DNA from: Kangiella sp.
GTDB lineage: Bacteria > Pseudomonadota > Gammaproteobacteria > Enterobacterales > Kangiellaceae
Assembly: GCA_026195755.1 (NCBI GenBank)
Contig: JAPHRL010000317.1
Coordinates: 1 to 13,045 of the forward strand
Direction: 5' to 3'
Length of the DNA stretch: 13,045 nt
A program made the position numbers and the translations under genes. Below are positions 7,309-13,045 of this stretch, one piece after another. The notes below the pieces were generated by a model. The model saw nothing but the letters and a program-made list of their open reading frames with translations. It ran no database searches and had not been told where the DNA came from. How positions within the stretch are numbered: position 1 is the stretch's first letter; each line of letters begins with the position of its first letter.

Positions 7309-8402
7309 TGCAGTTGAAAAAAAACTCTACTGATACGTCCTATAAAGTATTAAAAGCACAGCGGCAGGATGGGATCGCGCTAATTACGGTGCTGGTGATA
7401 TTTACTGTGTTAAGCATTATGGCGATTCATATTTTATCGAATCAGCACATGAATAACCGTCGCACTGCAAATATTATTAACAGCTCCAAAGCCTACCAAT
7501 ATATGTACGGAGCTGAAGAGTTTGCTAAAAGTTTATTGCAAAATTATTTCGAAGAAAGTAAGCAAGAAAGAGTCCATCGTAATCAACCTTGGGCGCAGAG
7601 CCCAATGATGTTCCCCATTGAGCAAAACATGGGACAGCTGGAAGGTTCAGTTAAGGATATGCACAGTTGCTTTAATCTCAACAGTATTATTATGGAACCC
7701 GTAGCAGGAGTAGAAGACCCAGCTGGTGAGGATGGTCGAGGTGATAGTGGTGGAGGTCTGCAGTTAGTGGAGGAGTCAGCTAAAAGCGGCGCAAATGAAG
7801 AATTGCCTGGACAGAGGTTATTTACCAAGTTGATTGAACCTTTGATTGAACAAAGTGAGTCTTCGCCAAGCGCGCTAGCTGCTGCGGTACGAGACTGGAT
7901 TGATGATGACTTGGAACCCAGTGGAATAGATGGTGCGGAAGATTATACTTATACTGGATATTCTAAGCCTTACCGAACAGGCAACACCTATTTAGCACAT
8001 AATAGTGAACTGATGGTGATTAAGGGGTTTAATGCGAAGATTTACGACAGCATTAAAGAATATATTTGTGTGTTGCCAACTGATCAGGGAACTATTAATG
8101 TTAATACGGTAAAGCCTGAGCAGGCAGAACTTGTGTGGATATTATTAGAGGACGTTGATCTGGCAACGGTTAAACAAGCTTTAGAACAACTGCCGGAAGA
8201 CGGTTACGATGAGGCTAGTTTTTTTGAGACTTTGGGTAGTGGGAAAGTATCTCAAGATGGACGAGGTAGATTAGTTTTTGATAGTCAGTATATGCAATTA
8301 ACGGCTACAGCAATGGTGCAAACTGGCAGTGCTAAAGTGCAATCATTATTAAAGAAAACTAACACTAAATTTGAAGTGGTTGCACGCCACATTGGAGATT
8401 AG
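7308..8402 (+). CDS. gspK: GspK, large minor pseudopilin
   Basis: GspK caps the pseudopilus tip with GspI and GspJ. At 364 residues it is on the long side. The leader is 22 residues, ending RQDG|IALITVLVIF. As in the GspK family, the +5 position is not Glu (here Thr), which is known to set GspK apart from the other pseudopilins. Further hallmarks are the DMHSCFNLNS segment after the first strand, RDWIDDDLEPSGIDGAEDYTY, PYRTGNTYLAHNSELMVIKGF and the LPTDQGTINVNTVKPEQA segment. There are only two cysteines, Cys121 and Cys254, next to the two conserved NxN segments, and they could form a disulfide (inference). Residues about 130-170 hold a Gly/Asp/Glu-rich low-complexity insertion. The gene starts in the gspJ stop (TAATG) and ends 2 nt before gspL. 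Confidence 0.95.
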   Translation: MQLKKNSTDTSYKVLKAQRQDGIALITVLVIFTVLSIMAIHILSNQHMNNRRTANIINSSKAYQYMYGAEEFAKSLLQNYFEESKQERVHRNQPWAQSPMMFPIEQNMGQLEGSVKDMHSCFNLNSIIMEPVAGVEDPAGEDGRGDSGGGLQLVEESAKSGANEELPGQRLFTKLIEPLIEQSESSPSALAAAVRDWIDDDLEPSGIDGAEDYTYTGYSKPYRTGNTYLAHNSELMVIKGFNAKIYDSIKEYICVLPTDQGTINVNTVKPEQAELVWILLEDVDLATVKQALEQLPEDGYDEASFFETLGSGKVSQDGRGRLVFDSQYMQLTATAMVQTGSAKVQSLLKKTNTKFEVVARHIGD

Positions 8403-8404
8403 CA

Positions 8405-9640
8405 ATGAAAGATCGATTATTTATTCGATTAAAAAGTGATGAAGAATCGTTGGAGTGGGGGCTCTTAACCTATGAAGAAGCCGTGCCTAAGCTTAAAGAG
8501 CGAGGGGAGTTATTACTGGATGATATGATTGCACTGGCCGACCAGGCTAGCCAGCAAGAAGTCATATTACTATTACCCGCCAGTCGAGTACGTTGTTTTA
8601 ATGTTAAAGCGCCCACTAGAAACCGTAAGCAATTGGAAAAAGCCGTACCTTATACATTAGAGGAGCAGGTGCTTGATAATGTAGAGCAGCAACTGTTTGC
8701 CTTAGGCAGTGTCAACAGTGATGGCATGATTGCAGTTAATGTGGTTGATAAGGCTTACCTGTCAGGTGTTATTGACAAGCTCAAAGAAGCCTCAGTAGAG
8801 CCTGATTTTGTGGTTTCTGACGCAGCATGTTTACCGTTATTTGAAGATGCATGGTCATTGTTGGAACATGATGATGCTGTCTTAGTAAGGCAGTCCGCGA
8901 ATGAGTATTGGTCCACAGAGGTGGACATGTTAGCAGACTTAATGACTTGGAATTTGCAAAGTCAGTTTGAAGAGAGCCAAACGGTATCTCAGGCAATTCG
9001 TATTTATAGCCCGAATGAACATACTGATTTACTGGCCGGCGTATCAGGTTTGGCTATACAGCAGGCGCCAGTAGAGGACAGCTTTGAATGGCTGTGCAGT
9101 CAATTCAGTTTCTCATCCATTAATTTGCTGCAACAAGAATTTTCATCACAAAAGAAAAACCAGGTTAACTTAGGGCAATGGAAGCTTCCTGCGATTGCCA
9201 CCAGTTGCCTTATTGGAGTCGGACTCATTTATCTGGTCAGTCAAATAATTGTTTTAAGTACCCAGAGGGCGAACTTAGAACAACAGCTGATCGCCAGTGT
9301 TCAAGAAGTCTTTCCTAACGTGAATGATGTCAATACAGGATTAATGCAGGTTTCAAACCGCTTCTCCACATTGGGGGGCGATGCTGCCTCTACCAATAGT
9401 TTTATGTTGCTACTAGATAAGTCTTTGGCCGCAATTAATCCTCAATTAATCAAGGTGTCGCAACTTGAATATTTGTCGAGTCAGGCACAATTAAGCTTTG
9501 ATGTTGAGGCGAGTGATTATGCGACCTTAACAGCAGCACAAAACAAGCTAGAATCTTCTGGGGTGCAGGTTGAGATGCGTAACGCATCAGAAAATGGTGG
9601 CGTCTGGTCTGCTAGAATTGCTGTGGGGGTGAAACAATGA
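8405..9640 (+). CDS. gspL: GspL, T2SS inner-membrane assembly protein
   Basis: This 411-residue bitopic protein recruits the ATPase GspE to the membrane. Residues 1-255 form the cytoplasmic actin-like domain, with LLLPASRVRCFNVKAP and the family motif AVPYTLEEQVLDNVEQQLFALG (positions about 80-101; key part VPYTLEEQ). A single membrane segment spans about 263-284. The periplasmic part begins with a short coiled-coil-like stretch and ends in a small alpha/beta domain of the GspL ferredoxin-like type (LIKVSQLEYLSSQAQLSFDV). Both the length and the position between gspK and gspM fit. The start is 2 nt after the gspK stop; the stop overlaps gspM (ATGA), so L and M are probably made in a coupled way, in keeping with their partnership. 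Confidence 0.95.
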   Translation: MKDRLFIRLKSDEESLEWGLLTYEEAVPKLKERGELLLDDMIALADQASQQEVILLLPASRVRCFNVKAPTRNRKQLEKAVPYTLEEQVLDNVEQQLFALGSVNSDGMIAVNVVDKAYLSGVIDKLKEASVEPDFVVSDAACLPLFEDAWSLLEHDDAVLVRQSANEYWSTEVDMLADLMTWNLQSQFEESQTVSQAIRIYSPNEHTDLLAGVSGLAIQQAPVEDSFEWLCSQFSFSSINLLQQEFSSQKKNQVNLGQWKLPAIATSCLIGVGLIYLVSQIIVLSTQRANLEQQLIASVQEVFPNVNDVNTGLMQVSNRFSTLGGDAASTNSFMLLLDKSLAAINPQLIKVSQLEYLSSQAQLSFDVEASDYATLTAAQNKLESSGVQVEMRNASENGGVWSARIAVGVKQ

Positions 9641-10119
9641 GCGCACTAAAAACCTGGTATTCAGGACTTCAACAGCGAGAACAAACTATGGTTATTGCGC
9701 TTGGTTTGTCACTGGCAATTTTATTGCTATTTTTAATCATTGTGTTGCCAATGAGAAGTTACTTTACCAGTTTAAATGATGACTTGAGTTACTATGAAAA
9801 CCAGCTTGCAACTGTACAAAAGCAAGTTGCTGCGATTAAAAGTGCAGGTCCTGCAAAAGTGAACAATGAAAATATTTCACTGAATCAGTTGGTTAATCAG
9901 ACTGCGAAAAGTTTTGGCTTAAGTTTTTCAAGAATTGAAGAGCGTGAGCGAAACAAAGAGATTCAGCTAAGATTGGATAATGTAGAGTTTGATCAACTGC
10001 TCCGCTGGATTTCATTATTAGAGCAGGACCGAGGGTTAGTGGTTGATACATTAAGAGTTTCCAAAAAGGATGCAGTAGGTAAAGTGGATGCCTCGATAAA
10101 ATTGATCAAAGCTTCATGA
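9637..10119 (+). CDS. gspM: GspM, T2SS inner-membrane assembly protein
   Basis: This 160-residue protein partners GspL in the inner-membrane platform. It has a short cytoplasmic N-terminus containing the WYSGLQQREQTMV motif typical of GspM (W.....REQ), and one membrane helix at about 18-39. A periplasmic coiled-coil-like segment (about 45-70) and a small ferredoxin-like domain follow (LRLDNVEFDQLLRWISLLEQ at about 112-131). The N-in topology with basic residues before the helix fits. Both ends overlap neighbours by ATGA. The normal length leaves no sign of truncation. Confidence 0.93.
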   Translation: MSALKTWYSGLQQREQTMVIALGLSLAILLLFLIIVLPMRSYFTSLNDDLSYYENQLATVQKQVAAIKSAGPAKVNNENISLNQLVNQTAKSFGLSFSRIEERERNKEIQLRLDNVEFDQLLRWISLLEQDRGLVVDTLRVSKKDAVGKVDASIKLIKAS

Positions 10120-10862
10120 AAAAAGTCATACTAGGTACCACATTAGGATTATTGCTACTTATTGTCTTCCTGGTGATACTCGCTCCAGCAAGAGTTGTAT
10201 TACCCTGGGTTACACAAAACCTGTCTCAAGTGGCAATTAATGGCCCATCGGGAACACTCTGGAATACTGAGCTACAGTCCATTACTGTTCAGGGCCAGGC
10301 AATAGAAGATATTTCAATCGAAACCAGTTTCTGGCACCTGCTGTTTGGAAATGTCAGTTCTGATATACGTATCAATGATCAAAACGTCAGGTTGGAAGGT
10401 AGTGTCGCACTTAACAGTGAGCAAGTTAGCATCGAAAATACCAGCTATCAGCTTGAGGCTTCAATGTTGCTGGATTGGATTAAGATGCCAATCACCGAAC
10501 TGTCAGGCCGGTTTATTGGACAAATCAATACTGTGACATTGGCTGCCAATGAGCTTCATGCTTTAGACGTTAATGGTCGATGGCAAAGTGCTGTTGTTGG
10601 ATATCCAAACTCTGTTCTGGAACTGGGTGATATTTATTACACTATTGAGCGAACTGATGATGGCCGTGCATTACTGACTATAACCGATAATCCTGGCATG
10701 CTGGATCTGAAGGGTACGCTTGAAGTCGGCTTTGATAAGCAATATCAGTTAAATGTCAGCACAAAAACTGATATTCCTTCCAACATTAAAGAGTGGTTAA
10801 CCCAGTTGGGTCGTACAGAAAACAATAGGATATTTATCAAGTGGAATGGTCGCCTGCCTTAA
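10116..10862 (+). CDS. gspN: GspN, T2SS accessory protein
   Basis: This 248-residue protein has an N-terminal membrane anchor or uncleaved signal (about 4-24) and a periplasmic beta-rich region. Supporting features of the GspN family are PARVVLPWVTQNL just after the membrane helix, GPSGTLWN, a WHLLFGNVSSDIRI segment resembling the W.L..G.....I pattern, LSGRFIGQI, and the ending W.GRLP. GspN is present in only some T2SS operons (Klebsiella, Vibrio and related marine bacteria) and has been reported as dispensable for secretion where tested. Its exact role is unsettled. The start overlaps the gspM stop (ATGA). The last 22 bases overlap the start of the HAD gene. Confidence 0.9.
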   Translation: MKKVILGTTLGLLLLIVFLVILAPARVVLPWVTQNLSQVAINGPSGTLWNTELQSITVQGQAIEDISIETSFWHLLFGNVSSDIRINDQNVRLEGSVALNSEQVSIENTSYQLEASMLLDWIKMPITELSGRFIGQINTVTLAANELHALDVNGRWQSAVVGYPNSVLELGDIYYTIERTDDGRALLTITDNPGMLDLKGTLEVGFDKQYQLNVSTKTDIPSNIKEWLTQLGRTENNRIFIKWNGRLP

Positions 10863-11515
10863 CAAAAGAGCAATGGGATGATCTGGATGCCATATTGCTA
10901 GACATGGATGGCACCCTCTTGGATTTGGCTTTTGATAATGACTTTTGGTTAAGGCAAGTACCTAAGCTTTATGCTGATAAACTTGAAATAGAGCTTGGTG
11001 CGGCGCAAAAAGAACTGTTTGATTTGTACCATGAGTATAAGGGCACTCTTGAGTGGTACTGTACTGATTTTTGGAGTCAGCAATTAGGGATAGATATCAT
11101 TAAGCACAAATATAATTTCGCCCATAATATTGCCATTCGTCCTGGAACGGTTGAGTTCTTGAATAAAGCAAAAGCTTATAATAAGCGATTAGTTTTGGTC
11201 ACCAATGCTCACCCTGATACTTTAGCTGTAAAAATGGATCGTGTTTTAATCGCAAAATACTTTGATGATATTTACTCTTCTCATCAATTTTCTCGGCCTA
11301 AGGAGTCCCCTGATTTTTGGACGCGTTTACAGCGAGAAATTAAAGTACCGCTAGATAAATGTCTATTTGTCGATGACTCTGAGGAGATTTTAACCGTAGC
11401 GCAACAATCCGGCGTTAAACTACTTTTATCGGTAAGTCAGCCAGACTTATCGTTACCGGTTAAAGATAGCCTCAAATTCCCGAATATTAATCAGCTCAAC
11501 GAAATAATTGGATAA
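10841..11515 (+). CDS. yrfG: HAD-family GMP/IMP nucleotidase, YrfG-like
   Basis: This 224-residue haloacid dehalogenase-type phosphatase is likely cytoplasmic and hydrolyses nucleoside monophosphates; E. coli YrfG is known to act on GMP and IMP. Motif I is DMDGT with nucleophile Asp21 and acid/base Asp23, motif II has Thr121 in VTNAHP, motif III is Lys154 in RPKE, and motif IV is the acidic pair Asp178-Asp179 in FVDDSEE. The segments LLDLAFDNDFW and WYCTDFWSQQLG and the NAHP sequence are close to YrfG itself, so this is more specific than a generic HAD call. The start is GTG 10841, inside the end of gspN, with AGGA at 10827-10830. The next ATG would fall within motif I, so GTG is well supported. 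In Escherichia, yrfG also lies near nudE, so the pairing is conserved beyond this operon. Confidence 0.9.
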   Translation: MEWSPALTKEQWDDLDAILLDMDGTLLDLAFDNDFWLRQVPKLYADKLEIELGAAQKELFDLYHEYKGTLEWYCTDFWSQQLGIDIIKHKYNFAHNIAIRPGTVEFLNKAKAYNKRLVLVTNAHPDTLAVKMDRVLIAKYFDDIYSSHQFSRPKESPDFWTRLQREIKVPLDKCLFVDDSEEILTVAQQSGVKLLLSVSQPDLSLPVKDSLKFPNINQLNEIIG

Positions 11516-11522
11516 ACTAAAT

Positions 11523-12068
11523 ATGCGTCAACCCCCTAAGATTAAACAGACCAAATTAATTGCTCAAACCAGAATCTTTGGCGTGGAAGAAATGGAGCTT
11601 GAGTTCTCCAATGGCGTGTACCGGATTTATGAGCGTCTCAAAGCAGGTAAGCATGGCGCGGTGATGATATTACCACTTCTTAATAGTGACACCATGTTGT
11701 TAATTAAAGAGTACGCCGCTGGAGTAGAGCGGTATGAACTAGCCTTTCCCAAGGGGCTTGTGGATGCTGGCGAAAGTAGTGTGCAAGCGGCTAATCGCGA
11801 ACTACAGGAAGAGGTTGGCTATGCGGCAAACCAACTTAAAGTATTGCGGAAAGTAAGCTTGGCGCCTGGTTACTTAAGCCATCAAATGGATATTGTGGTA
11901 GCACAAGATTTATATCCCAGCAAACTGGAAGGAGATGAGCCTGAGCCAATTGAAGTGGTAGAGTGGAAAATCAGTGAAATGGATAGGCTGCTAGAGATTG
12001 AAGAGTTCAGTGAAGCGCGCAGTATTGCAGCGCTTTATTTATTGAAAGATTATTTAGCTAAAGCATAA
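11523..12068 (+). CDS. nudE: NudE, ADP-sugar/dinucleotide Nudix hydrolase
   Basis: This 181-residue cytoplasmic Nudix hydrolase is expected to cleave ADP-ribose, NADH, AP3A and similar ADP compounds, as E. coli NudE does. The complete Nudix box GX5EX7REUXEEXGU is present, beginning GLVDAGE and continuing RELQEEVGY, with the metal-binding Glu residues intact. NudE-type residues around it are LEFSNGVYRIYER, LIKEYAAGVERYELAFPKG, and VVAQDLYPSKLEGDEPEP, the last nearly as in the enterobacterial enzyme. I chose ATG 11523, 7 nt after the yrfG stop, with GGAT at 11510-11513 as ribosome binding site. A TTG at 11508 would add five residues and overlap yrfG but has no purine-rich site upstream. The gene ends the plus-strand operon before a strong terminator. 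Confidence 0.94.
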   Translation: MRQPPKIKQTKLIAQTRIFGVEEMELEFSNGVYRIYERLKAGKHGAVMILPLLNSDTMLLIKEYAAGVERYELAFPKGLVDAGESSVQAANRELQEEVGYAANQLKVLRKVSLAPGYLSHQMDIVVAQDLYPSKLEGDEPEPIEVVEWKISEMDRLLEIEEFSEARSIAALYLLKDYLAKA

Positions 12069-12082
12069 AAAAGTCAGACAAA

Positions 12083-12110
12083 AAAACAGCGAGCAAAAGC
12101 TCGCTGTTTT
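12083..12110. terminator. Bidirectional intrinsic terminator between nudE and the convergent lipoprotein gene
   Basis: A perfect 12-base-pair stem (12083-12094 with 12099-12110) has an AAAA loop. Its core is CAGCGAGC pairing with GCTCGCTG. It is flanked by an A run on the left and a T run on the right, so either strand gives a GC-rich stem followed by U. It sits 14 nt after the nudE stop and 31 nt beyond the end of the minus-strand lipoprotein gene, so it can end both transcription units. Confidence 0.9.
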
Positions 12111-12141
12111 GGTTTATGGGACAAGAAACTAGAGTATCAGA

Positions 12142-12672
12142 TTATCTTTCTTCAGCTGGCATAGAGATAACAGTTTCGCCATCGTCTTGCTGCTCTAACG
12201 TACCATTAATTTCTAAATACTCATTGATCGGTTTGTTACCCGCCACAATTTGAATAGCAATGGGTTTCTCGTGAGAAATAGAAAGTTCCTTAGCAAATAT
12301 TGTGATCAGGTGGATACCTTCAGTTTGTGGAATAACCGTAATAATCTGCTCTTCAGGTTGTTGAGCTTGTTTGTTAGCCTTGAAAGTCATTTGTGAATTT
12401 CCGGATAATAGTAAGTTATCCGTTGTTTGTAATCGCGCAATAACATCTTCTGAGTTGTCACTGGCCGATAGGTGAATCTGCACGGCTTCCCCGACTGCTA
12501 CACGATGTTTGCTGACTTGATAAGTGATGGTGACTTTAGGACCAGGTTTACCTGGACTTTGATAAGTCTGCTTAGGTTTGCTGGTTTCAGTTTGGCTGGC
12601 GCAGGCAGATAGGGACAGAGCACTAAATGCCAAGCTACCAGCAATCGTTAATGTCATCATAAGTAGTTTCAT
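12142..12672 (-). CDS. Putative lipoprotein of unknown function, Ig-like beta domain
   Basis: This 176-residue protein has a lipoprotein signal peptide: basic N-terminus MK, hydrophobic core, and lipobox LSAC with the lipidated Cys at residue 24. Ala follows the Cys rather than Asp, so by the Lol rule it should go to the outer membrane. A Ser/Thr/Pro/Lys-rich linker (about 25-46) leads to a strand-rich region (VTITYQV, VAVGEAVQIHLSA, EEQIITVIPQTEGIHLITIFA), which reads like an Ig-like sandwich with the common VG(E/D)x(V/I) start. The C-terminal end is acidic and polar. I do not recognise a named family. The start has AAGG upstream on the minus strand. Only 21 nt separate it from the upstream minus-strand gene, so the two are probably co-transcribed and may act together at the cell surface. 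It is convergent with nudE. Confidence 0.82.
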   Translation of the reverse strand: MKLLMMTLTIAGSLAFSALSLSACASQTETSKPKQTYQSPGKPGPKVTITYQVSKHRVAVGEAVQIHLSASDNSEDVIARLQTTDNLLLSGNSQMTFKANKQAQQPEEQIITVIPQTEGIHLITIFAKELSISHEKPIAIQIVAGNKPINEYLEINGTLEQQDDGETVISMPAEER

Positions 12673-12693
12673 AATGCGAGCCTTAAATAGTTG

Positions 12694-13045
12694 TTAATTA
12701 CTAATAAGTTGAACGTCATAGCAAGTACCGACGACATTGGAGCCGCTTGAGTCATAGGCTAAAGTATCGGCAACATAAGTGCCTGACTGCAGATTGGTAG
12801 TTACATTGACGATACCTGTTCCAAAGTCTTGGTTATAGGCCACCAGGGATCCTTGCAAGTAGATATAGGCATCCAAATCATTAAGCCCGCTTGGTGTTAA
12901 TCGCAGGGTATAGCTACCAGATGTTGAAATATTCAATCGTAAAAATCTGTGATTCCCCAGCTTGTTTCTGTCGCTACCATTAGTGGTGTTGGTACAGACC
13001 TCTGTCGCAGAGTTATCATGTACCAACGTGACGTAAACAGGAAGA
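12694..13045 (-). CDS. C-terminal part of a probable secreted protein with PPC-like domain (5' end outside window)
   Basis: The minus-strand frame is open from the window edge to TAA at 12694-12696, giving 116 visible residues; a TTG at 13026 is most likely internal. The region GNHRFLRLNISTSGSYTLRL, then a DLDAYIYLQGSLVAY strand pair, QSGTYVADTLAYD, and a final YDVQLIS strand match the layout of bacterial pre-peptidase C-terminal (PPC) domains: SGSYTL, D.D.Y.Y, L..GTY, and a closing strand. Two cysteines, in EVCTNT and VGTCYDV, may pair, suggesting an exported protein. PPC domains are usually found at the C-terminus of secreted proteases and other hydrolases, several of which are T2SS cargo, but the catalytic part is outside the window, so no activity can be assigned. 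It probably shares a transcript with the downstream lipoprotein gene. Confidence 0.75.
   Translation of the reverse strand, partial: LPVYVTLVHDNSATEVCTNTTNGSDRNKLGNHRFLRLNISTSGSYTLRLTPSGLNDLDAYIYLQGSLVAYNQDFGTGIVNVTTNLQSGTYVADTLAYDSSGSNVVGTCYDVQLISN

Noticed and set aside
10345..10536. A 63-codon plus-strand frame inside gspN
   Set aside because: It is out of frame with gspN, has no ribosome binding site and shows no family resemblance.
11508..11522. TTG 11508 as the nudE start
   Set aside because: There is no ribosome binding site upstream. ATG 11523 has GGAT at suitable spacing and matches the usual NudE N-terminus better.
12694..13026. The PPC-like protein as a complete 110-residue gene starting at TTG 13026
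   Set aside because: The frame stays open to the window edge, with no signal peptide or ribosome binding site at the TTG. It is better read as the end of a larger protein.

Overview
This window is mostly one long plus-strand operon for a type II secretion system (T2SS, general secretion pathway). It runs from the 3' end of gspC through gspD, E, F, G, H, I, J, K, L, M and N (bases 1-10862). The same strand continues without a real gap into a HAD-family nucleotidase (yrfG-like) and the Nudix hydrolase nudE (to 12068). Gene order, family motifs and the yrfG and nudE homologues point to a gammaproteobacterium. Moderate base composition and marine-type T2SS proteins would fit an Alteromonadales/Kangiella-like organism, but the genus is a guess.

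Layout: 1-196 is the PDZ end of gspC. 193-2334 is the outer-membrane secretin. 2334-5092 holds the ATPase GspE and the inner-membrane platform protein GspF. 5112-8402 holds the five pseudopilins, with the major one (G) followed by minor ones (H, I, J, K). 8405-10862 holds the assembly proteins L and M and the accessory protein N. 10841-12068 holds the two nucleotide-metabolism enzymes. A strong bidirectional hairpin terminator lies at 12083-12110. Beyond it, two convergent minus-strand genes encode an outer-membrane-type lipoprotein of unknown function and the C-terminal part of a probably secreted protein with a PPC-like beta-sandwich domain, cut by the window edge.

The operon is very compact. 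Most junctions are ATGA, TAATG or TGATG overlaps, which suggests translational coupling. The exceptions are short gaps before gspG (19 nt), gspI (25 nt), gspL (2 nt) and nudE (7 nt), and longer overlaps at gspG/gspH (32 nt) and gspN/yrfG (22 nt). GspE powers the platform (F, L, M), which assembles the G-K pseudopilus. The pseudopilus pushes folded periplasmic proteins through the GspD channel, and GspC links the two membranes. The prepilin peptidase (GspO/PilD), which must process G-K, is not in the window, and no pilotin (GspS) is seen.

I did not find an undescribed system here. The points most worth a second look are: Ala instead of Gly before the GspJ cleavage site; a perfect hairpin at the end of gspF just before gspG; low-complexity insertions in GspH and GspK; and the uncharacterised lipoprotein/PPC-protein pair next to the secretion operon.
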